DNA of 6,199 bases. Origin: Patescibacteria group bacterium (lineage in GTDB: Bacteria; Patescibacteriota; Patescibacteriia; Patescibacteriales; GWC2-42-12). The stretch spans positions 1 to 6,199 of the forward strand of contig JAHJXD010000020.1 in assembly GCA_018827685.1 (NCBI GenBank). Direction: 5' to 3'. The notes beneath the pieces are model-generated. The model searched no databases, was not told where the DNA came from, and saw only the letters and a list, made by a program, of their open reading frames with translations. Positions 1 to 5,296 of the stretch are shown piece after piece (position 1 is the stretch's first letter; each line of letters begins with the position of its first letter). A program made the translations under genes and the position numbers.

Positions 1-138
1 ACAGAAAAAAGGTCGAGAAAACATTAATTCAACTAACAAATTGAACCCTTCTTTAGTGTCATTTTCCAGGATGGATAAAAAAGAGGTTTTGGTGTCATGA
101 TTAAATGATTTGACACGGGAGCTATATTCCCACAGGAG
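1..138. other. Left edge of window, no confident gene
   Basis: Two reading frames are open to the window edge, but neither is convincing. On the plus strand, bases 2-100 read 32 codons ending in TGA at 98-100, which could be the tail of a gene converging on the protease. On the minus strand, the protease frame stays open after its TAG stop all the way to base 1, about 46 codons. I recognise neither product, and at this length both could be chance. Within the stretch are an inverted repeat (GTGTCA at 92-97, TGACAC at 111-116) and the first copy of a 17-base tandem duplication that starts at 118. Confidence 0.4.
79..116 (-). terminator. Weak candidate terminator of the M50 protease gene
   Basis: Read on the minus strand, downstream of the protease stop, a 6-bp stem (GTGTCA, 13-base loop, TGACAC; plus-strand 92-116) is followed eight bases later by a short run of six T. 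The stem is short and the T-run is displaced, so this may be only a weak terminator or a degenerate palindrome. There is no T-run on the plus-strand side. Confidence 0.25.
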
Positions 139-151
139 CTATATTCCCACA
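118..151. repeat. Perfect 17-bp tandem duplication
   Basis: The 17-base unit GGAGCTATATTCCCACA occurs twice back to back, at 118-134 and 135-151, with no mismatch. The second copy contains the last codons and the TAG stop of the minus-strand protease. Collapsing the array to one copy would still leave a stop at the same point, so the duplication does not explain the protein's end. Confidence 0.9.
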
Positions 152-741
152 ATCAGTTTAAATAAAAAATTGATAATCGGCATAATTATGGAAAAACCGA
201 AAAAAACGAAAAGTAAAACAAGGGTAAAACCGAATTGCTCAAATTTCAATAAACTTATCTGCCAATCATAAGGCAAAAACGGCAATAATACTTTTGATCC
301 GTCTAGCGGCGGTATGGGCAAAAGATTAAATATCATCAGCACCAAATTAATCTGGACAATAGCAGCTAAAAAACTAACCATTACAATATTCAACGTTGGA
401 ACAAATCTTAAAAATAAACCGAAGAACAAAGCGGTTACTAAATTGGCCAGAGGGCCGGCTAAAGCCACTTTAGCCACGCCGTATTTCTGATCTTTGAAAT
501 TATAAGGATTAAAAGGCACCGGCTTAGCATAGCCAAAAATAAGTCCTCCGCCAGTGCCGATAAAAATTAAAGCTGGCATTAAAATTGAGCCCCAGATATC
601 AATATGAGCAAGCGGATTTAAAGTTAGGCGGCCGGCATCGCGCGCTGTCGGGTCGCCCAAATAATCTGCTGTCCAGCCATGCATATATTCGTGAATAATG
701 GCGGAAAACAATATTATAATTAAAGCAAAAATCATGGACAT
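139..741 (-). CDS. Site-2 protease-like M50 family zinc metalloprotease
   Basis: A 200-residue integral membrane metalloprotease of the M50B (SpoIVFB/YwhC-like) group, which cleaves substrates within the membrane. The zinc-binding HEYMH motif (HExxH) lies in the first transmembrane helix at residues 17-21. The third ligand is expected to be Asp147 in the second signature, Asn139 through PPLDG (144-148), matching the NxxPxxxxDG pattern. Other family signatures are GDPTARDAGRLTLNP (29-43), AKPVPFNP (72-79) and AGPLAN (95-100). Hydrophobic segments lie near 3-16, 52-70, 93-112, 119-140 and 171-197. There is no PDZ domain, and the length suits the compact group. The ATG at 741 is followed two codons later by another ATG (735), and either could be used. 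No clear Shine-Dalgarno is visible. The gene is divergent from the bL28 gene. The family call is firm; the substrate cannot be inferred. Confidence 0.92.
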   Translation of the reverse strand: MSMIFALIIILFSAIIHEYMHGWTADYLGDPTARDAGRLTLNPLAHIDIWGSILMPALIFIGTGGGLIFGYAKPVPFNPYNFKDQKYGVAKVALAGPLANLVTALFFGLFLRFVPTLNIVMVSFLAAIVQINLVLMIFNLLPIPPLDGSKVLLPFLPYDWQISLLKFEQFGFTLVLLFVFFGFSIIMPIINFLFKLIVGI

Positions 742-855
742 AAATTTTTTTAACTTTTTACCTATTTAATTCTATCACAATAATTCTATCACATCTTGCC
801 TTTTACATCAAAAGTTGTTAGTATTAAATTAATTAAAAAATTAAATCAAATTTGT
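742..855. promoter_or_regulatory. Divergent promoter region between the M50 protease and bL28 genes
   Basis: Both flanking genes must start from this 114-base AT-rich spacer. For bL28, a plausible plus-strand sigma-70-type promoter is TTGCCT at 796-801, a 17-base spacer, and extended -10 TGtTAGTAT (TG at 816-817, hexamer 819-824). This would start RNA near 831, about 25 bases before the ATG. For the protease, TAGAAT on the minus strand (769-774) could be a -10 but has no good -35. The 13-base direct repeat TAATTCTATCACA (767-779, 781-793) overlaps that -10. Confidence 0.4.
767..793. repeat. 13-bp direct repeat, 14-bp period
   Basis: TAATTCTATCACA occurs at 767-779 and again at 781-793, separated by a single A. 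It sits between two divergent genes and just left of the bL28 -35 candidate. It could be an operator, a duplicated -10 region for the minus-strand gene, or a neutral tandem duplication. The sequence alone does not decide. Confidence 0.8.
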
Positions 856-1035
856 ATGGCAAAAAAATGCGATATTTGCGGACGAGGCTCAACTAAAGAC
901 GCTTCTAGATCCCACTCTAATATCAAAACTATTAAAAGGCAATATATTAATCTGCAAATTAAAAAAATAGACGGCAAAAAACTCAATGTCTGCACCAAAT
1001 GCATTAAGACCATGGCTAAAGTTAAAAACGTCTAA
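856..1035 (+). CDS. rpmB: Large ribosomal subunit protein bL28
   Basis: A 59-residue structural protein of the large ribosomal subunit. The N-terminus MAKKCDICGRGS followed by a Ser-His-Ser-Asn stretch (19-22) and a Thr-Ile-Lys-Arg segment is the bL28 pattern. Cys5, Cys8, Cys46 and Cys49 form two CxxC pairs, so this is the zinc-binding (C+) form. I place the start at the ATG at 856. The frame is open upstream to a TTG at 796, but that extension would add 20 residues with no bL28 counterpart and would overlap the likely promoter. No Shine-Dalgarno precedes the ATG. The gene stands alone, divergent from the protease and convergent with the permease; its TAA lies in a small hairpin. Identification is firm, and the length is normal for short bL28 proteins. 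Confidence 0.93.
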   Translation: MAKKCDICGRGSTKDASRSHSNIKTIKRQYINLQIKKIDGKKLNVCTKCIKTMAKVKNV

Positions 1036-1045
1036 CGTTTTTTAA
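1022..1045. terminator. Candidate bidirectional terminator between bL28 and permease genes
   Basis: AAAAACGT (1024-1031) pairs with ACGTTTTT (1035-1042) across a three-base loop containing part of the bL28 stop codon. The right arm runs into T-rich sequence on the plus strand, and the mirror-image T-run serves the minus strand. The stem is only 8 bp and AT-rich, so it is a weak terminator, but its place exactly between two convergent genes supports the role. Confidence 0.45.
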
Positions 1046-1053
1046 TCTGTAAT

Positions 1054-2121
1054 CTATTTAGCCGCTCCTTTATTACCATTATTCGTAATGTAAAAATAAA
1101 TATGAAGCAAAGCGAATAGCAGGCTTAAAACAATCGGACCTAAAATAAAACCAATTGGACCGAGAAAAACCAAACCGCCGAAAGCTGAAAAAAGAATTAA
1201 TAAAGGATGCAATTTCATGCCGCGGCCGATAAGTTTCGGACCGAGAAAATTATCTATCAGGCCAACGGCTAACGCTCCCCAAAGCAGTAATCCGATCGCG
1301 GAAAATAAATGACCGCTAACAAACATTAAAATAATAACCGGAGTGAATACTATGGAGGTGCCGATACTTGGGACAAAAGCCGCAATACACGCGATCGTAC
1401 CCCAAAGAATAGCATTAGGCACGGCAAAAATCGTAAAACCAATACATGTCAAAAAGCCTTGTAAAAAAGCAACGGTAAAATTACCTTTAACAATCGAGCT
1501 AATAGCAAGTTCTAACTTATTTAAAATCATTTCATCGTCAGTGTCGACCAAAGGGCTATATTTTATAATTGCTTGCTTAAGTTTTTGTCCATCTTTAAGC
1601 AAATAATAAAACGAAATTAAAAAAATGAAACAGGCTCCTAAGATACTGGCAAAATTAGAAAACAAAGCGCCCAAATTATTAAGCAACCAATTTAAACCTT
1701 GTTTTAAATATTGCTCCAAATTAATTGAAAATTTTTGCGGTAAAAGAAAATAATGGCGAAAATTTTCCAATAAACCATTAAAAACATTAATAAAATTATC
1801 TTTACCCCCGCCTTCTATTAATGAAACATACAATTGTCGTAATTCCTGAAAAATTCTCATACCTAAAAAGGTTAATGGCGTTAAAATAATAATCACGACG
1901 ATAATTGTCGTAAGCAGCGCGGCTAAACCTTCATGATTAAAACAATACTTTAAAATTTTGCGGTAAAGGGGTTGAAATACGACCGTAAAAATTATGGCCA
2001 AAATAAAAACCGAAACAAACGGCCGCAAAATATAAAATGATAAGATTAAAGTTCCAATAAGCAAAACCGACAAAAAATAAAATTGCGATTTTTGATTTTT
2101 TACTTCGTTAGAAATGGTCAT
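1054..2121 (-). CDS. AI-2E family transporter (PerM/TqsA/YtvI-type permease)
   Basis: A 355-residue polytopic membrane protein of the AI-2E (formerly UPF0118) family. Members have been reported as autoinducer-2 exporters or Na+/H+ antiporters, but most are uncharacterised, so the substrate is unknown. A pair of N-terminal helices (roughly 15-50) leads to another near 67-87, a less hydrophobic middle region, a helix near 155-175, and the conserved C-terminal block. That block contains FVPSIGT (249-255), DNFLGPKLIG (290-299), HPLLILFSAFGGL (305-317), LGPIG and LGPI (to about 330). I chose the ATG at 2121. An in-frame GTG at 2160 would add 13 residues, but they are encoded by a palindromic repeat and have no membrane character. 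The gene lies 52 bases downstream of the ATPase stop on the same strand and could be co-transcribed. No Shine-Dalgarno is visible. Confidence 0.9.
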   Translation of the reverse strand: MTISNEVKNQKSQFYFLSVLLIGTLILSFYILRPFVSVFILAIIFTVVFQPLYRKILKYCFNHEGLAALLTTIIVVIIILTPLTFLGMRIFQELRQLYVSLIEGGGKDNFINVFNGLLENFRHYFLLPQKFSINLEQYLKQGLNWLLNNLGALFSNFASILGACFIFLISFYYLLKDGQKLKQAIIKYSPLVDTDDEMILNKLELAISSIVKGNFTVAFLQGFLTCIGFTIFAVPNAILWGTIACIAAFVPSIGTSIVFTPVIILMFVSGHLFSAIGLLLWGALAVGLIDNFLGPKLIGRGMKLHPLLILFSAFGGLVFLGPIGFILGPIVLSLLFALLHIYFYITNNGNKGAAK

Positions 2122-2129
2122 AATGTTAT

Positions 2130-2166
2130 GGGACTGTGGCCGAATATGGCATTGGGCCACAGTTTT
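2130..2166. repeat. Palindromic (REP-like) element, copy A
   Basis: The arm ACTGTGGCC (2133-2141) pairs perfectly with GGCCACAGT (2155-2163) around a 13-base loop, and three G·U pairs (2130-2132 with 2164-2166) can extend the stem on the plus strand. It fills the spacer between the ATPase stop and the permease start. The 18 bases at 2128-2145 match the minus strand of 4887-4904 at 17 positions, so this is one of two copies of a repeat family. A T-run follows on the plus strand, but no plus-strand gene ends here, so terminator use is doubtful. On the minus strand it could stabilise or partition the ATPase-permease transcript. Confidence 0.75.
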
Positions 2167-2173
2167 TTTATAA

Positions 2174-4849
2174 TTAAATATTTAATTTTCTTCGATAAAA
2201 AATTTTTCTTATTTCTTCAACAATTATAATAGAAGACGCGACAGGGATGATGATTAGCCAATCAGATAATCCGAGTGGCACAGTATGCATAATTTTTTGC
2301 AGGACTGGATTATAGACTACTAAAAGCTGCAAGCAAATAACAATTAACGTAGCGCTAACTAAAAATTTATTGGTTAAAGGATTTATTTGAAAAAGCGATT
2401 TTTCTTCAGAACGGCAATTCCAGACATTAAACCATTGAAATACGGCCAGAATTGTAAGCGAGATTGTCCATGCCTTGGCAAGATCAGCGGCAAAGTATTG
2501 CCTAAAAAGCCAAAGAGTGCCTATGGCCATAGGCACAGCCATCAAAAACATTCTTTGTATCATTAATTTATCTATTATCCATTTTTTCGGCCGTTCAAAT
2601 TTTTTTAACATAAGCCCTTTTTCTTTCGGCTCCATGGCTAAAGCCACATCAAGAAAACCGTCGGTTACAAAATTTAACCAGATAATCTGCGTCGGCAATA
2701 ATGGCAAAGGCCAGCCAATAGATATGGCTCCAGCGATGGTTAAAACTTCACCTAAGTTGGTTGAAAAAAGATAAAGAATTACTTTTTTAATTGTTTTATA
2801 AATATTTCGCCCTTCTTCAATCGCGTAAATTATATTGGTTAAATTATCATCCAAAAGCACAATATCAGAAGCTTCTTTAGCGACTTCGGAGCCGATTCTT
2901 CCCATAGCAATACCTAGATCGGCAGCCACTAGCGAAGGCGCGTCATTAACTCCGTCTCCAGTCATAGCGATAATTTCTCCGCGCGCTTTATAAGCTTGAA
3001 TAATTCTTAATTTATGATCAGGCGTCACTCTTGCAAAAACCGAACAATTTGAAACTTTTTCCTCCAACATTTTATCTGTTAAACTATCTATTTCCTGACC
3101 GGTTAAAATAATGTCGCCGGAGCGGTAAATGCCAGCTTCTTTAGCGATTGAAAGCGCAGTGTTTTTATGATCGCCTGTGATCATAACCGCGCGAATATGG
3201 GCGGAAATAATTTTTTTAATGACCTCAACCGCTTCTGGGCGCAATGAATCTCTCATGCCTAAAAGTCCAACAAAAGTTAAATTATTAATTTCTTCATTTT
3301 TTAAAACATCTTTGGGTGCAAAATTTCCAGTTAAGGCCACTACGCGCATACCGTTTTTGGACATGTCTAAAAATACCGATTTTAATTCTTCTTTTTCTTT
3401 ATCAGCGAGCGGAGCGCTTTTGCCGTCACGCCAAATTTTTTGACAAAGCATTAATATTTCTTCCGGAGCTCCAGCCACGGCTAAAAAATTTTTACCCTCT
3501 ACCAGATGCGCTGTGGCATGATATTTAAGCTTATAATCAAAAGGCAAATCAACCACTATCGGCGATTCGTTTTCCAATTGATTTTTATTAAATCCGAGTT
3601 TTTGCCCGAAAATATTCATAGCTGCCTCGGTCGGATCGCCTGATATGCTCCATTGCCCGTTATTCTCATTATACATTATATGCGCATTAGAGCAAAAAAT
3701 AGCAATTCTACCGGCTAATAATAGGTCGGGGTGATTGGGCAGACAAACTGTCTTTTCTTCAAATCTAATTTCACCTTGAGGCGCATAGCCTGAACCGCTG
3801 ATTTCAAATAGTTTGCCGGCTAAATAAATTTTTTGCGCCACCATTTCATTATTGGTGATTGTCCCGGTTTTATCCACCGCGATAACCCGAGCTTGACCCA
3901 AAGCTTCAACCGCTTGCAACTTTTTTATTAAAACATTCTGTTTGCTCATCCGCCAAACACCAGTAGCTAAAACCAAGGTCATAACAATCGGCAAGCCTTC
4001 AGGTATGCTAGAAACTGCCAAAGAAACTACGATCATAAACATATCGGCCATTAATTTTCCCGAAGCCAAGCCGGAAAAAAATAAAAACACGCTGATACTG
4101 GAAACCGCGGCAACAATCAAGCGAGTTAAATATTTAACATTAGTTTTAAAAGGCATTTCCGTGTCTATGGCTTGAATTTCTTTGGATATCTTGCCAATAA
4201 CAGTATTTAATCCAGTTGCCACCACAATCGCCTTGCCATTGCCGGACAATACATAGGTGCCTTTAAACACCATATTTTTCTGCTCTTGCATGAGCAGATT
4301 ATTTTTCTTTATAATTTCTTTAATCTTACACACCGGCTCTGATTCGCCAGTGAGCATGGATTCGTTAATATTCAAACTATGCGACAAAATAACACGCGCG
4401 TCAGCCGGAACCTTTTCCCCTTCTTGCAAAATCATAATATCCCCGGGAACGACTTCGCTATCGGAAATAATCATTTCTCTGCCTTGGCGCAAAACCGTAG
4501 CCTTGGTTTCCACAAATTTTTTAAGAGCTTTAAGAGTATTTTGGGCTTTGCCTTCCTGGATGGTGCCGATGATGGCATTAAAAATCAAAATGGCTAAAAT
4601 AATTGAACCATCAATCATTTCAGCCATGGCAAAAATTATCAAAGCGGCAATAAATAAAATATAAATTAACGGACTTTGAAATTGGCGGAAAAAAATAACA
4701 GCAAGGCTATCAACCTTAATTTCCAATAATTTATTCTCGCCATACTTATTCAGCCTGTCCGCGGCCATCTCTAAATCTAAGCCATTAGTATCAGATTGCA
4801 GTTGTTTTAAAATATCAATCTCTAATTTTGAATACCAATTATTTTCCAT
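2174..4849 (-). CDS. P-type (P2A-like) cation-transporting ATPase, probably Ca2+
   Basis: An 891-residue ATP-driven cation pump of the membrane, full length. It has the N-terminal cation-ATPase region (residues 4-45), helices M1-M2 (about 58-98), actuator-domain TGES (167-170), M3 (241-262) and M4 with PEGLP (283-287). Phosphorylation-site DKTGT follows (Asp326 at 326-330), then the nucleotide-binding domain, MITGD (556-560), the hinge GDGVNDAP (631-638) and M5-M10 (about 689-880). Residues matching SERCA calcium ligands are present: Glu284 (E309), Asn698 (N768), Glu701 (E771), Asn726 (N796), Thr729 (T799) and Asp730 (D800). At the M8 position of E908 there is Gln805. I infer calcium-type specificity; other P2 cations such as Mn2+ or Na+ remain possible. 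The ATG at 4849 fits the family N-terminus. No Shine-Dalgarno is visible, and a perfect palindrome lies 17 bases upstream. Permease gene follows on the same strand. Confidence 0.95.
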   Translation of the reverse strand: MENNWYSKLEIDILKQLQSDTNGLDLEMAADRLNKYGENKLLEIKVDSLAVIFFRQFQSPLIYILFIAALIIFAMAEMIDGSIILAILIFNAIIGTIQEGKAQNTLKALKKFVETKATVLRQGREMIISDSEVVPGDIMILQEGEKVPADARVILSHSLNINESMLTGESEPVCKIKEIIKKNNLLMQEQKNMVFKGTYVLSGNGKAIVVATGLNTVIGKISKEIQAIDTEMPFKTNVKYLTRLIVAAVSSISVFLFFSGLASGKLMADMFMIVVSLAVSSIPEGLPIVMTLVLATGVWRMSKQNVLIKKLQAVEALGQARVIAVDKTGTITNNEMVAQKIYLAGKLFEISGSGYAPQGEIRFEEKTVCLPNHPDLLLAGRIAIFCSNAHIMYNENNGQWSISGDPTEAAMNIFGQKLGFNKNQLENESPIVVDLPFDYKLKYHATAHLVEGKNFLAVAGAPEEILMLCQKIWRDGKSAPLADKEKEELKSVFLDMSKNGMRVVALTGNFAPKDVLKNEEINNLTFVGLLGMRDSLRPEAVEVIKKIISAHIRAVMITGDHKNTALSIAKEAGIYRSGDIILTGQEIDSLTDKMLEEKVSNCSVFARVTPDHKLRIIQAYKARGEIIAMTGDGVNDAPSLVAADLGIAMGRIGSEVAKEASDIVLLDDNLTNIIYAIEEGRNIYKTIKKVILYLFSTNLGEVLTIAGAISIGWPLPLLPTQIIWLNFVTDGFLDVALAMEPKEKGLMLKKFERPKKWIIDKLMIQRMFLMAVPMAIGTLWLFRQYFAADLAKAWTISLTILAVFQWFNVWNCRSEEKSLFQINPLTNKFLVSATLIVICLQLLVVYNPVLQKIMHTVPLGLSDWLIIIPVASSIIIVEEIRKIFYRRKLNI

Positions 4850-4866
4850 AGATAATTATAAATTAC

Positions 4867-4902
4867 GGGACTGTCGCCAAAAGAGCATTCGGCGACAGTC
4901 CC
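4867..4902. repeat. Perfect palindromic (REP-like) element, copy B
   Basis: GGGACTGTCGCC (4867-4878) and GGCGACAGTCCC (4891-4902) form a perfect 12-bp stem around a 12-base loop. It lies just upstream of the ATPase start codon, so it would sit in the 5' leader of that mRNA. Copy A at 2130-2166 shares its arm except at one position, where C pairs with G here and G pairs with C there. No T-run follows on either strand, so it is not an ordinary terminator. Similar palindromes elsewhere are mobilised by RAYT (Y1-type) transposases; none is encoded in this window. Confidence 0.85.
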
Positions 4903-4918
4903 ATTCAGTGCCATTGTC

Positions 4919-4927
4919 AGTATACCA
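4919..4927 (-). promoter_or_regulatory. Extended -10 promoter candidate for the ATPase gene
   Basis: On the minus strand, TGG followed by TATACT (hexamer at 4919-4924) matches the extended -10 pattern TGnTATAAT at all but one position. The -35 region 17 bases upstream is poor, which extended -10 promoters tolerate. Initiation near 4912 would give a leader of about 63 bases that begins right before palindrome B. Confidence 0.45.
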
Positions 4928-4981
4928 TACTTCTATGGCATAAGGACGCAAAACCACGCAAAAAATTTTCAAAAATTTTAC

Positions 4982-5020
4982 AAAACAAAAAGCCCGATCC
5001 CCGTTAGGGTTTCGGACTTT
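4982..5020 (-). terminator. Strong intrinsic terminator or attenuator hairpin
   Basis: On the minus strand, AAAGTCCGA pairs with TCGGGCTTT (plus-strand 5012-5020 with 4989-4997; one G·U pair). A 2x2 internal loop leads to a second stem CCC/GGG capped by TAAC. The stem is followed at once by the T-rich run TTTTTGTTTTG. This is the best terminator-like structure in the window, yet no gene ends before it on the minus strand. It therefore terminates either a short leader or a small RNA started at the promoter around 5053-5080. Confidence 0.65.
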
Positions 5021-5046
5021 GGAGTTCAACAGATTCCGCACTTAAC
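4982..5046 (-). ncRNA. Possible small RNA or attenuated leader upstream of the ATPase gene
   Basis: A promoter-like sequence ending at 5053 and a hairpin with a U-tract ending near 4982 delimit a transcript of about 65 nt with no convincing reading frame. The 5' part contains CGGA, able to pair with UCCG in the left arm of the terminator, which would be a weak four-base antiterminator. It could be a stand-alone small RNA, or the leader of the ATPase operon controlled by termination. I do not recognise a known riboswitch or RNA family; the proposal rests on signal arrangement only. Confidence 0.3.
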
Positions 5047-5052
5047 ATTATT

Positions 5053-5080
5053 AGTATAACACAATTAATAAGGTTGACAA
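5053..5080 (-). promoter_or_regulatory. Sigma-70-type promoter facing the ATPase gene
   Basis: On the minus strand, TTGTCA (5075-5080) and TATACT (5053-5058) are separated by 16 bases, and TGT immediately precedes the -10, giving an extended -10 as well. Each hexamer matches consensus at five of six positions, the best promoter match in the window. Initiation would fall near 5046, just upstream of the hairpin with a U-tract at 4982-5020. Confidence 0.55.
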
Positions 5081-5098
5081 TTTTTTCGAATCAAAAAG

Positions 5099-5131
5099 GA
5101 GTTAAAAAAAATTGACAGAGTTAAAAAAAAT
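5099..5131. repeat. 14-bp A-tract direct repeat
   Basis: GAGTTAAAAAAAAT occurs at 5099-5112 and 5118-5131, a 19-base period, with TTGACA (5112-5117) overlapping the end of the first copy and filling the gap. A-tracts repeated at about two helical turns can curve DNA or act as an upstream element. No good -10 lies at the right distance from that TTGACA, so promoter function is unproven. Confidence 0.6.
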
Positions 5132-5186
5132 ATCATTTCAAAATTAATTAACTAATTTTACTTAGGTAGGACATTTCTATATTGCC

Positions 5187-5217
5187 TTGACAAGATATAC
5201 AAAAAGATGGACAAAAT
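5187..5217 (+). promoter_or_regulatory. Weak promoter candidate for the tyrS-like gene
   Basis: A perfect -35 hexamer TTGACA lies at 5187-5192, but the best -10 downstream (CAAAAT, 5212-5217, 19-base spacer) is poor. The overlapping 10-base direct repeat CAAAAAGATG (5200-5209 and 5221-5230, 21-base period) could be an operator. Other starts in this AT-rich tract are possible. Confidence 0.25.
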
Positions 5218-5233
5218 AAGCAAAAAGATGTAA

Positions 5234-5280
5234 GTTGGTAAGCAGGAAATGGTTTCCTGTTTGAAACAGTACCTTAACAA
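5234..5280 (+). promoter_or_regulatory. Structured 5' leader of the tyrS-like gene
   Basis: CAGGAAA (5243-5249) pairs with TTTCCTG (5253-5259) across a three-base loop. A second hairpin, CTGTT (5257-5261) with AACAG (5265-5269), reuses 5257-5259, so the two are mutually exclusive. An outer pairing GGTA (5237-5240) with TACC (5270-5273) could enclose either. The structures end a few bases before the Shine-Dalgarno, a position suitable for translational control, but they may simply be chance palindromes. Confidence 0.35.
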
Positions 5281-5282
5281 CA

Positions 5283-5291
5283 GAAGGAGGT
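5283..5291 (+). promoter_or_regulatory. Consensus Shine-Dalgarno of the tyrS-like gene
   Basis: GAAGGAGGT ends five bases before the ATG at 5297 and matches the anti-Shine-Dalgarno perfectly. It fixes the start codon. None of the other genes in the window has a comparable site, which sets this gene apart from its neighbours. Confidence 0.8.
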
Positions 5292-5296
5292 AAGTC

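Larger units (their letters stand above)
4850..5296. other. Gene-free regulatory stretch between divergent ATPase and tyrS-like genes
   Basis: I see no credible gene in these 447 bases. A 61-codon minus-strand frame (4856-5041) exists, but it runs through a hairpin with a U-tract, a promoter and a palindrome, so it is rejected. The left half carries minus-strand signals facing the ATPase gene. The middle (about 5080-5160) is A/T-tract DNA with repeated GAGTTAAAAAAAAT. The right part (about 5225 on) becomes GC-richer, like the tyrS-like gene, and holds its hairpin leader and Shine-Dalgarno. I found no tRNA, T-box (no specifier-loop or TGGNACC-type element), or familiar riboswitch. Confidence 0.6.

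Noticed and set aside
611..655. GDPTARDAGR in the protease resembling GDPTARDTGR in the TyrRS fragment
   Set aside because: Each stretch is a conserved motif of its own family and the surrounding sequences are unrelated, so the likeness is coincidence and not a duplicated segment.
796..855. TTG start extending bL28 by 20 residues
   Set aside because: bL28 proteins begin at the MAKKC-type sequence encoded from 856, and the extension overlaps the likely promoter.
2122..2160. GTG start at 2160 extending the permease by 13 residues
   Set aside because: The extension is encoded by palindrome A, lacks membrane or family character, and the ATG at 2121 gives a normal N-terminus.
2130..2172. Plus-strand intrinsic terminator formed by palindrome A and its T-run
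   Set aside because: No plus-strand gene ends nearby; the repeat explanation, supported by copy B, fits better.
4257..4664. 135-codon plus-strand frame inside the ATPase gene
   Set aside because: It lies opposite conserved ATPase motifs (TGES and the actuator domain) and shows no independent features.
4856..5041. 61-codon minus-strand frame between the ATPase and tyrS-like genes
   Set aside because: It runs through a hairpin with a U-tract, an extended -10 and a perfect palindrome, its composition (Trp, Arg and Cys rich) is unlike the genes here, and it has no ribosome binding site.
5041..5296. T-box riboswitch upstream of tyrS
   Set aside because: The region lacks a T-box consensus, a specifier loop and a terminator before the gene.
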